Part shown: piece after piece, positions 23,284-35,890 of the stretch | Numbering within the stretch: position 1 is the stretch's first letter | Layout of the letters: each line of letters begins with the position of its first letter | From: Gymnopus androsaceus JB14 | Taxonomy: Eukaryota > Basidiomycota > Agaricomycetes > Agaricales > Omphalotaceae | Assembly: GCA_009733575.1 (NCBI GenBank) | Contig: ML769435.1 | Location: 189,012-253,011 of the forward strand | DNA length: 64,000 nucleotides | Reading direction: 5' to 3' | The notes under the pieces: model-generated | The model's input: the letters and a program-made list of their open reading frames with translations, nothing else | The model's database searches: none | Told to the model about the DNA's origin: nothing | Translations under genes and position numbers: made by a program

Positions 23284-24170
23284 ACCGGGGGCATTCCATG
23301 AGGCACCTGGAAACCAGGTGCCTCCCATTCATTGTGTAACTCACATGAACGGCACTTGAAAGTTGATGGCCATGATGTCATGTTGTAACTTTCCCGTTAT
23401 TTTGGGTCAAGACCCGGGGAGCCGACGGCCGGCAGATCCAAAGGCACCAAAATTCCGGCTGACCGATGATATTTCTGGGTTCCCACGGCTGCTATCTGCA
23501 TGTTATCTGCGTGCAGATAACATGCGCGAAAGCTTAATGCATTGCCAATGACCAGAATATTGCTGGTAAATCACAAAAATAATATGGGGAGTTCCTAGCA
23601 CTGAAATACACATAGTATAAATATTATATGCATTGGTACCCACTGAGAGCGTCCAAAAAGCTGCAATTGCAGATAAGTTACAGATAACTTTTGGCTACTT
23701 ATGTATCTTTTAGCTTGCTTTACAATCCTTTCTTTCACTAAATTTGCTTGTAGAAGAATGTAGAATTGTCCTGTATATCTTCCCTTTGAATCTACTGTTT
23801 TTCTTGACCTTGGACCTCTTTGAGCAATGAAATCTGCCAAAATTTTGGCCATTACAGTTCTTTCATGATAATTTGAAGGCTCTATTGGGGCTCTATTTTC
23901 TTAAACTACATGCAAGGATAACCTCAAGTTATAGCTAGATGAATGATTGGAGACCTGGGATCTCATTGCTACAGTGGTACATGCTCCACTCTTTCAGTCA
24001 GCTCCAGTACAGCTGTTCCGCTCCTGCAGGGCCAGATATTCAAAACTAAGTGACTCTAAGCCTCTCTCTGCCTTTATCCACACTTCAGACAAGTGAGAAA
24101 AAAATCTATAGTTCTCTTCCTTTTTTCTCTTTTCCTTCCTTTTTTGGGGCTAGGTACCCAGAACAATGGT
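23284..24170 (+). repeat. Left long terminal inverted repeat of the 16.5-kb insertion
   Basis: Inverse copy of 38878-39762, very similar along its whole length with scattered transitions. It carries two subterminal perfect hairpins: 23300-23324 (GAGGCACCTGG stem, 3-nt loop) and 23498-23525 (GCATGTTATCTGC stem, 2-nt loop). It encodes a short frame on the minus strand (23852-23595). Homology to the right arm ends sharply after GAACAATGGT at 24170. Confidence 0.85.
23595..23852 (-). CDS. Short open frame in left TIR, 85 aa, unidentified
   Basis: Begins MAKILADFIAQRGPRSRK. The first ~53 residues are the same as the frame in the right TIR (39197-39370). After that a single extra A shifts this copy into a longer tail. 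Basic N-terminal part with Arg/Lys clusters; no recognised domain. It could be an exon of an element-encoded protein or fortuitous. Confidence 0.3.
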   Translation of the reverse strand: MAKILADFIAQRGPRSRKTVDSKGRYTGQFYILLQANLVKERIVKQAKRYISSQKLSVTYLQLQLFGRSQWVPMHIIFILCVFQC

Positions 24171-24340
24171 GGGAAAACCAAAATTTCGGGCACCTTTGTC
24201 TATGCTATGTGGATTATATCCCAAAGAGGCAAACACCACCTGCATCACTGCACATCATGTGGTAGATCACAGTCATGATCCCCAAACTCAGATTATTGCT
24301 AAGATCAATGCACATTCATGTGTGCATTGTTTTAACCCTA

Positions 24341-24598
24341 CATCAGCAAACCATGCAAGGTTCAGCCAGTGTCTGAAAGTGCCGGACAGCGCTTCCAGCA
24401 CTTCCAGTGCCCCAGCACCTAGATGGTCAGGGCAGTGCCAGCCAGAGCTCCCAGCAGGCCAAAAATTCCCTTATTCAGAAATGGAAAAGATAAATCTTTA
24501 TTGAAATTTTTTCCAAAAAGTGCTGGCAGGCACTGGAAGCACTGTGAAATTTTGGCAATGCTGGGGAAAATAAATTTGAAAATACAGGTTCTGCTGAT
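24341..24598. mobile_element. CATCAG-end foldback element, CAGCACTTCCAG-word type (c1)
   Basis: Ends CATCAGCAAACC and ACAGGTTCTGCTGAT. The left half carries CAGCGCTTCCAGCACTTCC words, the right half their inverse (GGCAGGCACTGGAAGCACTG). Same type as 30562-30837. Non-coding. Confidence 0.65.
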
Positions 24599-24806
24599 AT
24601 TACTATTGTGCTTGCCAGTGTGATAAAGCCAAGGAAGTTGAGAAACACATTTTAAAGGCTCATATCTCTGTAAGGATGTATCAGAATTGAAGTATGTGTC
24701 CTAAAATATATGGACCTAAAATATATGGTGGGTACCAATCTTTTTTTCATTGAAAATGGATGAGATTTTTTTCATTGAAAATGGATGAGATCTTGTTCCG
24801 CAAGCT

Positions 24807-25506
24807 TAGGACTGCTTGCCGTAACCATACATATGCTCCAACAGTTACAGGTTTACGGTACCATATACTGTACCATTGGAGATCTTGCGGGTACCCGTAA
24901 AGGACCGTATAGTGTATGGCTCTCTGGATTCCGCTCTATGAGTAAGCTCACACATCAGGAAAAATGGTCTGGGCCCAGGGCTGACTTTAGGTTGACCCAC
25001 AATGACTTAAAGAGACTTAAGGATACCTAGGTCTCCTAGGCCACCTAGGTTGCCTAGACTGCCTCAGTTTCTTTGAGGTCATCTAGGTTACCTAGGATTT
25101 AGGGATAAACCTTAGGAATTTGAGGCAACCTGAGTAAACCTGAGTGAACCTGAGTAAGCCTGAGTTAACCTGAGGAACCTGAGGTAACCAGAGGTAGCCT
25201 AAGGTAGCCTGGGGTAGCCTGGAAGACCCAAGGTGACCAGGGTAGCCTAGGTTCCCTAGGTCATCATAGGTTTTACCCCTTTTTGCTGATGCAATAGTTT
25301 TCCAAAAGAAAATGATGGAAATAAGGTATATAAAACATATCATCGTGATGTTTGAATTATTTCTTCACCTTGTAGACATGGTTTTACGGTTTTACGGTAC
25401 AGTATACAGTCCTATCTGTAACCGTACTGTCTAACACAAAAACCTATATGGTTTACGGCCATCAATTATACGGCTGCTACCGTATACAGTACGGTGAGCA
25501 GCCCTA
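24807..25506. mobile_element. hAT-like foldback MITE, TTACGGTA-word type, with nested element
   Basis: TIRs TAGGACTGCTTGCCGTA and (inverse) TAGGGCTGCTCACCGTA. A perfect 8-bp duplication CGCAAGCT flanks it at 24799-24806 and 25507-25514, the hAT hallmark. The interior is an array of ACGGTA/TACCGT/GTATAC words. It is itself interrupted by a CATCAG-end element at 24953-25291. Confidence 0.8.
24953..25291. mobile_element. CATCAG-end element, CCTAGG-word type (a2), nested
   Basis: Ends CATCAGGAAAAATGG and TTTTTGCTGATG. The interior is made of CCTAGG, CCTGAGT and TAGCCTGGG words, partly as direct arrays (GAACCTGAG repeated near 25120-25180). It lies inside the hAT-like element 24807-25506. Confidence 0.7.
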
Positions 25507-26592
25507 CGCAAGCTGTTTTCTGTTGCAATAGCAAGCTGGAGCCATCCTTGGTTCATACTTGCCCAATTGTTTGATGTTATTTATTATTGGTTGATAATCA
25601 ACTATAGATGTAGGTCATATTACTATAAATGTAATGACACAGCCAAAGCGCAGTAATGCACAGTCCCTGAAGTACTGTGTACTCTGGATATCCAATTTGT
25701 ATGGTATATGAAGAGCTCTTGAGCTTGCTATCTAATAAAAATAGTTTTTACCCCACCAATATTATTCAGTTAAGAACATAGCCTTCTGATAGGTTATGGG
25801 CCCCAATCTTGACTGAATAAAAGTATATATCTTTGACACTACTCATCACAGAAAGCACTGAGCTAAGCAACTTAAATCTGACATCTAATTTCACCTATGT
25901 CTACTAGTAATACCAGCAATTCTTACTTCCTCCAACTCCCTAAATGCAATTATTTGTCTGAAACAGCAGTTTCCGTTTCAAAGCCATCTGTTGCTGATGC
26001 TTTTAATGTAACATCAAAAGAAAAAGTTGCTTTTGAAGCATGGGAAAAGACAATGAAGATTTGGAACAAGGAATCAGCAATAATTAAGCAGGGTATAGTG
26101 AGTACACTACCAGACTCACTATTCTTGAAAATAAAAGGTGAAACTAATTGGAAAAATGTGGAAAATTTAGTAGATGAGTTTAAGAAGAAATTAGAGATGA
26201 TGATGGCGGACTTACAGTGCAAGCTTCAAGACAAATGTTGTGCAAATGATGGGGATGTATGAGACTACATCACCTGTGTAATTGCCATTAGGGAAGATCT
26301 CAATGCAATGGGAGTAAATCCTGGTGATGATAGTTTCATTGCAATAATAATGACTGCTCTACCATGGTCCTATGATCCCTATCTTGCTGCAATTACTGCA
26401 ACAGCATCACTCCTCAAGCAGACCATTGATGTGGACAACTACATTTGAGGTATCCAAGATGAGGCAGATAGATGTAACCTGGGGACATGGAATGATTCAT
26501 ATTCAGGTGCAAAGGAAGTTGCCCATAATGTTGCAGGCCCTTGGAAGAAACCTGCATATAGAAAATCAGTTAAATGTTTTAACTGTGGTAAG

Positions 26593-27441
26593 TGGATTAT
26601 TCTCTTTGACAACCCCAATTGTTGCAATCCTTATTCAGCAATCCAGGTTGTGTCACATTTGGTCACAGTAATCAAAATTTATTATCTCTGGATATATCAG
26701 GTTGTTATGGGTGATGCATGAGGATTTGCCTAGTATGTGATTGATGAGAGGGCTTGTAATCATAAAAAGTACATGTGCAGCATAATTAACATCATTGGGT
26801 GGGTTTATTAACAAAAGGGGGACATCGGGATGTCGACCCAAGCTAGCCACTAGTTTAGTGTTGATTAATGTTGTGAATCAGTTACTGCTGTGGGACGCAA
26901 TCAAGATCGAAATAAATGATCAAAGCCAAAGCGTGGTCATTGACATGGTACATGTAAGTAGAGTAAACAGACATATATAAGAGTTGGAAACCAGAAAATA
27001 ATAGAACTAGGGTTCGAGAGCCCTGTTCAAACTGTCTTTATAGCTGTAGATACTTCTAAATATGGAAGTAGTTACAATACATAGTTACAGTAAGTATTCT
27101 GGAACAGTCCGTGGCACTTGGTTACGATAGTTGGCAGGCAGTATTTGCGAATCCTGCCTAGTTACATTGTAGTACAGATGATCTAGTTAGTCGGACAGTA
27201 GGTAGGGGTAGTAATACTAGTAATATTAATGGTACAGTAAGAAAATAATGGGCTGGGTTGTAACGAAGTGTTGGGTAGACCTGAGTCTGAGTCTGTGCCT
27301 GCAATGGGGTCTGAGATTAGAAATAAACAAATTAATAAAGTGTGACAAAAGTGTGATGGGGTTGTTGAATAAGCTTACAAAATAATTTCCTTTTTTGGGA
27401 GGGTTGTTCACGGCAATAGGGTTGCTGAATATAATCATCCA
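26593..27441. mobile_element. 849-bp hAT-like insertion inside the copia zinc knuckle
   Basis: Begins TGGATTATT, ends AATCATCCA (inverse TGGATGATT), and is flanked by TGGTAAG on both sides (26586-26592, 27442-27448). Excision rejoins CFNCGK with LGHMKHDC. No transposase frame, so non-autonomous. Seven matching flank bases (eight with one mismatch) fit hAT. Confidence 0.65.
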
Positions 27442-27934
27442 TGGTAAGTTAGGTCATATGAAGCATGATTGCTTCCAGGAAGGAGGAGGAAAAGATGGCC
27501 AATGGCCCAAGCATTGGAAGAAAGATAAAGGAAAAGAACAAGCAAACCTAGCAGATGATGATCTTGCTGCATGGCATGTGACTGAAACACCAGACACTGA
27601 ATGGGAAGCAATGGTTCAGGAGAACCTTTCAGGATAGAAAATGCCAATGAACAGCTGGAAGGTATATATGGAATTTATTTTGATGATGATTACCTGTGGT
27701 CCAAAGGGGACAATGATTTGACTGTTACATGTGGAAGCTCAGAATTGGAAAAGAATTTATCTGAAATATGTTTCTTATATAATGTAGACTCTAAGGCTAG
27801 AGAATCTGAGGATGGCAATTTGATGCCTAACCTGCAGAGCATTTCGGGAAGTGATGCAGATCCAATAGAGTGGAGAGCTGCTGAGCCTGATGATGATGAT
27901 AGAGCTTGGTTCCATGATTTTGATTCCTGACTTA

Positions 27935-28086
27935 CAAAGGTCCCCATCTGTGCAGCTCTGTACAGAGCTGTACAGCAATTGATGGGAAAATGATATAGAT
28001 CAATTGCTGTACAGCACTGTATAGCCCTGTACAGAACTGCACAGAAGGGGACCTTGCTATGGGATCACCCAGGTTTTGCTGATGTA
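27935..28086. mobile_element. CATCAG-end foldback fragment, CTGTACAG-word type (b1)
   Basis: Palindromic arms of CTGTACAGAGCTGTACAGC words centred near 27990, then GGGGACCTTGCTATGGG and the terminus CCCAGGTTTTGCTGATG. The same right-end wording occurs in 53174-53874. The left CATCAG end is absent, so it is a fragment. Confidence 0.5.
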
Positions 28087-28365
28087 CCTGACCCAAATGC
28101 TGTAAAAAGACAGCAACTGATGATTTTGGGAAAGCACTCACCAGCTATGCCAGTGTATTCTTGGCAAATGCTGAGAAGTTCTTGGGCAGACTCACTGAGC
28201 TTTATGACTCAGGTGCATCATGCCATATGTCTCCATGTGGTCATTTGGTGCTCAATATCAAGCGCTCAAATTTTTAGCAGCTGTTGGTCACTACCATGGA
28301 TAATAAAAAAGTAGCTGGTGGCTGTGAGGCTTGAGGCTTGATGTAGTAGATAGCTACATGGTCCT

Positions 28366-28403
28366 TCCAGGTATACCTGGATCCAGACTTGTGTCCATCA
28401 CTA
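28366..28403. mobile_element. End fragment of the GGTATACC-word element family (d)
   Basis: CCAGGTATACCTGGATCC followed by GACTTGTGTCCATCACTA, identical to the right end of the element 29050-29764. Confidence 0.6.
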
Positions 28404-28876
28404 ACTGGTAAGTAAATATAACTAAACAAGTGGAAATCATAGATGTAAATAGAGGAAAAAGATAAGAAATAATCATCATGTGATAGATAACATTTGAGTT
28501 CATAACATAAAGTAGGTCAGATAGTCCAATTGTTGTGCCGTGTGTAATTCCAGTGTTCCATTTTAGCCACTCATTATAAATGTTGAAACACCATTGTTTT
28601 GTGTTTGATCCTCTGTGCATCCATTTGGCACTTGGATACCCCAGGTCTCAAACGAGAGGGGGGTATGTAGCAGACCAGGTTTCCGCTATGGACAATACTG
28701 TTCAAACTAGGGTAACTTGGTCTTAGAAATGGGGTATTGTACCATTTCAATTGGTTCACTGGTCACAGATCATGGAGGGTCTCCAGCAAGGTTATCCATT
28801 TGATGTGACTTCCCTCACAAAGTGGCTGAAATAGCAATTTTGGGATCCCAAATGGCAAAATTTCTGTTAGGTCACA

Positions 28877-29049
28877 CATCAGCAAAACCTGGGTGAAGCC
28901 ACAGAAGCCATAGCAATCCACAGTAGCTCATAGAAGCTATAGCATCTCAAAGAACTGTGAGTTCCTGTGGATTATTGAACTGTCAATGCAGCTGTCAACC
29001 AATTTCTGCACCCACTGGCACTTTTCCAATGCACGTGTCTAGTATACAG
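28877..29049. mobile_element. CATCAG-end element, AGCCATAG-word type (b3), interrupted
   Basis: Starts CATCAGCAAAACCTGGG, then AGCCATAGCAATCC-type words and CTGTCAATGCAGCTGTC. This matches the left half of 53174-53874. It is apparently interrupted by the element 29050-29764; related words (GCTGTGAGGTTCTGTGAGG) continue to about 29870, but no right terminus was found. Confidence 0.5.
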
Positions 29050-29764
29050 TAGTGATGGACACAAGTCCAGGTCCAGGACAGGTACCTGCAGGTATACCTG
29101 TGGGAATACCTACAGGTAAAATACCCATGGATCCCAGTACCTGTTTCCCATGGGTCTGATCCAGGTCACAGGTCAGCCTTCAGTAAACTTTATGACCTGC
29201 AGATACCTGTGGATCTGGTACACACATTTTTTGCTAGACTTAAATACCCTAGTTATTGAACACTAGGACTAATATTAGTACAAAAATATTGCTCTTAGAA
29301 GTAACATTGACAAACTAGCACTGAAGTACTAATGAAACTGGTATTTATTAAATAATACCTACTCTACTACTAATTTATTGATACTAATGTCAGTATTGGT
29401 ACTGATGATTGGTGTGCTGGCAGTGAATTGCTACTAATAGCTAAATATTAGTAGTACAAGATAGATATTATTAGTAGTTAATGTAGCTTAAACCTTAGAG
29501 GAATACTAGAACTCAAGTACATGACACTTCATTCACTCATCCACTAAAAATACATGTTTTTGTACTTGGTAACAATGTAATATGTTTTTTTCTTGTATTA
29601 TATTGTTTGTATGTAAGTCAAACACAGGTACCTCTCGCAGGTATCTGTGCACAGGTACTGGTTTCCCACGGGTTCAGCGCAGGTCACAGGTCAGTGTTTT
29701 GAGGCCACAGGTACCTGTGTGGCGGATCCAGGTATACCTGGATCCAGACTTGTGTCCATCACTA
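29050..29764. mobile_element. Foldback element, GGTACCTG/GGTATACC-word type (d)
   Basis: Perfect 18-bp ends TAGTGATGGACACAAGTC (29050) and GACTTGTGTCCATCACTA (29747). The outermost TA on each side may be the target duplication. About 150 bp at each end consists of CAGGTACCTG, GGTATACCTG and GGTCACAGGTCAG words; the middle is AT-rich. Non-coding. Confidence 0.75.
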
Positions 29765-30561
29765 GGATACGGGTGCTTGCTACAGTCAATCTTACAGTGC
29801 TGTGAGGTTCTGTGAGGCTCTGTGAGCTCTATGGGTTGCTGCAGATTCAATGTGACAGCTGTCAATTCATCTTGATGGACATGGTCAGGGTCCACTTGGG
29901 CCTATAAAGTCACCATGTCATTGTGTTGCATCAACCTCTATCCTAACTCTAACTCCTGTCAATTCCAACTTGCTCTTTGTTTGCAAGTTCACAGTAAGTC
30001 CAATCCAAATGTCTGTAACAGTACTACTGACTGTTGCTACCAATAGTGTTCTTCTGCATTGCAAGAATTCAGCAGTATGCGAGTCATAGTGAATATAAAA
30101 TGGTCATGGTCACAGAGGTGCAGCAAACCAATTGAAATGGTAAAGTATTAGCGGTGTGTACAAACAATAAAGTGTGATAGATATTCCAACAGTTGCGTTG
30201 TGTGTAATTCCAGCATGTACCATTTAGCTGCTCCTTACAACTCCTATATGTGTATTCAAGTGGTCTATCTATCTAATTTAAATTTAATCAAGGGGCTCCA
30301 AAAAATATATTTGTACTAGGGGTCAGAAAATGTTTCTAGCCTCTGCCTTGGACTCTCCCTCCCTTCACATGACTTTTTTTGGTCACATGATTACCAAATA
30401 TGGTAAATATAAGACATGTCTCCTCATGATGCTGTTCTTTTACCCTTTGTGCATGCTCTACACATTTAAATGACCTTTGTAAAGTTCTTCCCCAGTCCTA
30501 GACACCATATACTTATGCACTTAAAATATATCAGTCAAGAAGTAATAAGTTGTTACACTAA
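29765..30561. other. No gene recognised
   Basis: Repeat-derived DNA. About 30180-30250 is a diverged copy of about 28515-28580 (GTGTGTAATTCCAG). No open frame with recognisable content. Confidence 0.4.
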
Positions 30562-30837
30562 CATCAGCAAAACATGTGTCGTGAGGCTAGTGCCAGAGAG
30601 TGCCGGCCAGCACTTCCAGAACTTCCAGTGCCCCAGCACCAGCCAGATCTCCCAGCAGGGCAAAAATTGCCTGATTTGGAAATGAAAAGGTACATCATAC
30701 AACTTTTTAATACAATCTATTCTGGGAAGCGCTGGCAGGGTCTGGCAGGGTCTGGCAGGCTCTGGTCGGCGCTGGAAGTGCTGGGAAATTTCGGCATTGC
30801 TGTCGGAAATTAAATCCAAAATACAGGTTTTGCTGAT
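30562..30837. mobile_element. CATCAG-end foldback element, CAGCACTTCCAG-word type (c2)
   Basis: Ends CATCAGCAAAACATG and ATACAGGTTTTGCTGAT. The left half has GCCAGCACTTCCAG and CCCAGCACCAGCCAG words, the right half GCGCTGGCAGGGTCTGGC and GCTGGAAGTGCTGG. Second member of the 24341 type. Confidence 0.65.
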
Positions 30838-31834
30838 AAAGTGTTAAGACACAGCCACCAGCTACTAGCTGACATGACAGACTTATTTTTAATATATACA
30901 CTCCAGGCAGCTAATGTGGCCCAGATAACTACATGATCACATTTCTTAGGCTCATTAGAGTCATTTTGATGCTCCAAAAGGCCAATTTGAGGTTGGTCAA
31001 AATAATAATAATAATAATCATGCACCCTGGTGGACCCACTCTACTTACCCCGGTACAGGAATTTCCAGCCTGGAATTTTATGATTAAAGTTCATAAAGAT
31101 ATCCAGTACCTTTGTTGAGCCAGATTTCATATTTTGCATTCTTTAGTTGTAGTACAACACAATAAATTGTTTGTGAGGCAGTAGAGTTCCAGGATCACAC
31201 ATTCCTTACATGTACAGATAGTAAATACTGTAAGTATACAACTGTATTGCACCATTAAATACAGGACACCTGAATTACAGTACAGTATTGTTGTACATCA
31301 TACCATCTACTGTACCATTTCAATTTTCAATCACTTTATTGGTCACAGTTCACAAGGACCCCAATGAAACAAAATCTCATGGTTTGTCTTGGGTCACAGC
31401 TGATTTTTTCTTTTTTTGATTTTTGCAGGTGCTCTCTATGTGCCTAACATGATTTGGTAAAAATTATGGAAAAATTTTGTTTTTGTCACAAGTCTCACCA
31501 ATCTTGAACAAATCTTAATTTGTTTGGTTGATCACAGGTCACAGCCCAAAACAAAGGACTTGAGATGGTACAGTATACACTGTATTGTATGGATATGGTG
31601 AAGAACCCTGCATTTATGGAGCCTGCCAAAAATTTAATTCAGAGTGCATCTAATTGTGTGCTAATTTTCTTCCTATTTTTATTGTATATTTGGCAAAATC
31701 TGACAGTGCCAAAATGTCCTCTAAAATCACCAAAACTTGGAACCAATTGGTATGTTGGAAAGTTGAAAAGTTTGCAGTACCAGTTACATTAAGTACTGGT
31801 ACATACTGTATACATCAGGTTGCATCAATACTTA
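30838..31834. other. No gene recognised; small ATA/AAT microsatellite
   Basis: AT-rich spacer inside the 16.5-kb insertion. A short (AAT)n run lies near 31000-31018. Nothing else is supported. Confidence 0.4.
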
Positions 31835-31839
31835 CTTAG

Positions 31840-32286
31840 TGTCAGCGACTAGTTCCCCACAACACGAGGTACCAGGTGTCACGACTTCCAACTTAGGCAA
31901 AGACAAGAATGATGAGGAAAAGAGAAGAAGATGATATTGAGAACTAGGAGGTATTGACGAGATTGAAGCTAAGGACTAAGCTACAGCTACAACTACTATA
32001 TATACTAAAGTCGAACCCTAGACCCTAAGCCCTATACCCTAACCGTGCGGTAACAATGCATGAAACAATGAAAGACAACAAGTAAACAACAATAAGTAAT
32101 GATAGGTTGATCGTACAAGTATGGACATGCTAGCATGTGTTATGATCGGAAACAATCATACTCTGATCAACAGAACCTAATTGCACGTCTAAACAGGCGC
32201 ACACTTATATAGATATACAAGAGTAAATAAAGGAAAATGATAAGGAATAATACCATGTGTCTGATAAGATAAGAATGTTCGTAACA
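31840..32286 (-). repeat. 3' LTR of the gypsy element (447 bp)
   Basis: On the + strand it reads TGTCAGCGACTAG...TTCGTAACA. About 20 differences from the partner LTR, nearly all transitions and about half at CpG positions. Confidence 0.9.
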
Positions 32287-32300
32287 TTACCCCCTCTTTA
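32287..32300 (-). promoter_or_regulatory. Polypurine tract of the gypsy element
   Basis: On the minus strand TAAAGAGGGGGTAA lies directly before the 3' LTR, the expected place of the plus-strand primer. Confidence 0.7.
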
Positions 32301-32459
32301 GGATGCAATTTCCACATCGCGCAAGCTTTGCAGTCATGGATTTGGTTGGTATAGAAGTTGGAAAGGGTGTCGTTAATGATTCAGGAATGGGACGGAAAAG
32401 GTGTTTGGGAAATAATGACATGGGTATTTCGAGTTTTCGGATGTCTTTTGAGCGTGGTT

Positions 32460-35400
32460 TGGAAGGATTTTATTATGGAAATCCTTAATAGCATCCTTTG
32501 CTTTGTCGAGATTTGATACTGGTTCCCAAGTCATTTCATGTGGTCCATACCCTTTTCATTTGACCTTGTATGACACTTTCTTACTTCTTTTATTTTCTTT
32601 TGAATCAACTATCTCTTCAACTTCATATTCTGGTTCTTCTCCTTCGATTTCTACAGGTGGTGGATTGGTATTTCGAGGTTGATTCGGGAATTGTGGAGGA
32701 TGGTATGGTGTAAGGAGTACTTCGTTGAAAACATTATGAATGTTTTTCCATGTTTTTGGGATTTTAAATTTATATGAGCTGCGCCCGATTTTCTCTAGTA
32801 TTTCGAAGGGTCCAAAACGTTTGTCATCCAACTTCTTCATTGGACAACTTGTCGTAATGTTTATTCCTTTGAGCCACACCTTGTCTCCGACTTTGTATTC
32901 TCTTGACTCACTATGTTTTTTGTCATAGTAGCGAGTCATGTCTTCAGCCGCTTTCTTTAGTGCTGATCCTACTTCGTCTTGTACTTTCTTCATACTATTG
33001 GCAAACTCTTGGGCTGAGGGATTAGAGGACTTCTCTTTTGGTGCAGTGCCTTTATAGGGGTGACAACCCATATCGGCGAAGAAGGGAGTAACTTTCATAG
33101 TGGAGTGTACTTGATTGTTATATGCAAACTCGGCTGTGGGTAACCATTCATGCCAGTCCGACTGATGATAATTGACGAACAAATGAAGATAATGTTCCAT
33201 TTCTTGGTTTGTTCGTTTGGTTTGTCCGTTAGTTTGTGGATGGTATGCCGTTGTAAAGTTTGCTTTGATTCCAAGTTGTTTGTAGAGTTCCTTCATAAAA
33301 CCCGAATGGAATTGTGGTCCTTGATCGTGTACAATCTTTTGGAAGAGTCCATGAATAGGAAAGATCTTTTCTCTATACATGCGTGCCATGCCTTCTGACG
33401 TCAGTGACATATGAGTAGGAAGAAGTCTAATTCGCTTTGTATAGTGATCAGCTGAATACAGCAATGGCGTCGAATCCTCCTGCTTCCGGTAATTTCCCAA
33501 TCAGATCTACTCCTACAAATTCCCAAGGTCCGGATGGTATGTTATGAGGATTCAGGTGTCCGACAGGTTTGTTCCAATGGATTTTCGTGGCTTGGCATTT
33601 CTCACATCCTTTTATGTACATTTGGATGTCATTTCCCATTCCCGGCCACCAGTAGTCACGAGTAACTAACTCCCATGTTTTGTATTGACCCGGATGTCCT
33701 CCCAGGATTGAATCATGGTGTTTTTGTATGATTTCTCCTCGTAACTCTCGGTTCTTTGGAATGTAGATGCGATTTTTCCACGTGACAATTCCACTGTGTT
33801 CATTAACCCAGTATTTGTCTTTTCCGTTTAGAGCTTTGACTACCGCTTTGTCCATGTTATTGACATATTTTTTGATTTTGTCAATTATGGCATCTTCTGG
33901 ACTCTCGGTTTCACGGATTATATTGATGAAAAACTCGGGTTTTAGAACAATGATGTCTTTCTTGTCATTCACCCCTGTCTCAAGGTTTGTCATCCTTGAC
34001 AAAGCGTCTGCTTTTCCCATAGAAGCTCCCAGTTTGTGATGAAGAACAAATTCGTATTCAGATAGTTCCGTAACCCAACGTGCTTGTCATCGATTAAGTT
34101 TCTGGGGTTTACGGAAGTACTGGAGATTCTGGTGATCAGTCCATATTTCAAATGGTTCTCGAGTGCCCATAAGGTACTGGTGCCATTCCGATAGTGAATC
34201 CATAATAGCCATCATTTCTTTATTGTAAATCTCGTAGTTACGTTCAACATCATTGAGGGAGCGAGATCTAAAGGCTACTGGTCTCCATTTTTTATCAACC
34301 TGTTGGGATAGTACAGCACCATTGGCAAAGTCAGACGAATCGGCTTCTACTCAGAATTTCCCATTGTCTAAGGGAATTACTAGCGTAACGTCTTCGGCAG
34401 TCCTTGTCTTTAGAGTTTCGAAGGCTTGAAACTCTTCAGGACCCCATGACCATTCCGCGTTTCCAGTGAGTTTGCTAAGTGGTCTGGCAACGTGACTGAA
34501 CCCTCGAATGAAACATCTAAAGAAGTTGCAGAATCCTAAAAAGGATTGCATGTTCGCGTTTCTTCTTTGGGACTGGCCAGTCTTTGACTGCTTCGACTTT
34601 CTTTGGGTCCATTTTCACTTGTCCGTTTCTGACAATAATACCAAGATAGTCAACATGAGGTGACTCGAATATACATTTTTCCGGTTTCAGATAAAGACCG
34701 TTTTCTTCGAGGATTTTAAGGACTTCATGTACAATACAACAATGTTCTTCAATGGTGTTTGTAAATACAAGAATATCGTCCATGTATACAATTACGTGTC
34801 CCTCATCAATGAGACATTTCAGGATGTGATTCATGAATGCTTGGAATGTTGCGGGGGAATTTGTAAGACCGAAGAACATAACCGTTGGTTCGAACAACCC
34901 TCGATTAGTTCTGAATGCCGCTTTCCATTCATCACCATCTTTGATCCGAATATTGTTGTATCCCCATCGAATGTCCATTTTTGTAAAAACCTTGGCATCT
35001 TTGAGCTTATTGATTAGTTCTTGGATTAGAGGAAGTGGATAACAGTTTTTTATTGTCATGTCATTGAGTTTCCAATAATCCTGAACTGGTCGTAATGCAC
35101 CATCCTTTTTTTCAACAAAGAAAAATGGTGAAGCCATTGGGGAATTCGACGGACGAATATGTCCTGATTGTAAGTTTTCTTCTAGGAATTCATCCAATGC
35201 TTTTTGTTTGTCAAGATTCAGAGGGTAAACTTTACAGTTGACAGGGTTAGAACTGGGTGTAAGTTTGATGGCATGGTCCCATGGTCTTTGTTTAGGAAGG
35301 TCATCAAATCCTTGTTTATTGAATACAGCAGGGTGTTCTTTAATGTATTGATCTGCTGTAGAGGATTCTGTCATAGCGCGTATGTGTCCATGATTTTTGA

Positions 35401-35890
35401 CGTAACCTTCCCAATCGAATATAAAAAGTCTCTCCCCTTCTTCTAGACAATTGAGGGAGGTTCCTTCTTCTGGATTTAGCCACCAAGGAATATAGCCGCA
35501 ATGAGTGGGACAACGGTCAAATGTAATGGTAGAATTTGTCCAATCTATGCTAGGGTTATGTTCTCTAAGCCAATCGAGACCAGTAAAGATATTGGTGTTT
35601 CCAAGATTGGTAACTCCGAATTCTATTCTTTCCACATGGTCTCCGATGACTAAACAAACTTCAGCCATTGCTTCGATTGATCCACCGGCATTTAAAGTAC
35701 CATCAGCATTGTATACAGCAATTTTGATCAGGAGTTTTTGGATCGGGATGTTATGCTTCTCAACGAATTCCTTATTGATACATGATCCGGTTGCTCCACA
35801 ATCTAGAAGTGCGTCTGCTTCTATTTGATTGCCTTTCGTGATGTCTTCAATTGTGACCGATAGTTTAAGGTCTTTGCCCTTTGTACCTCT
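32460..35890 (-). pseudogene. Gypsy pol remnant (protease, RT, RNase H, integrase, chromodomain)
   Basis: Transcribed right to left. Protease LLDCGATGSCI (about 35815), with Cys where Ser/Thr is usual in D-S/T-G. RT with YMDDILVF intact (about 34785). RNase H DFANGAVLSQQVD region with a stop just before it. Integrase zinc finger (GGHPGQYKT...CEKCQATK, about 33690-33590) and core (HDQGPQF), in which the catalytic Glu position reads Lys (NGQTKRTNQ). A chromodomain is cut by TGA at the place of a conserved Trp (after VSYKVK, 32556). The visible stops are of the CGA-to-TGA or TGG-to-TGA kind, the signature of C-to-T change. Frame shifts also split the RT end (34551-34351). Not functional as it stands. 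Confidence 0.85.

Larger units (their letters stand above)
25792..28320 (+). pseudogene. Ty1/copia remnant (gag, zinc knuckle, protease)
   Basis: The primer-binding-type word GGTTATGGGCCCC at 25792 (as after the 5' LTR at 46434) is followed by copia gag (start 25897; AFEAWEKTMKIWNKES), a knuckle split into CFNCGK (26572) and LGHMKHDC (27450) by the insertion 26593-27441, and an acidic spacer. It is then cut again by a foldback fragment and ends in the protease region LYDSGASCHMSP (about 28206). Integrase, RT and the 3' LTR are missing. Stops and frame changes show it is dead. Confidence 0.7.
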
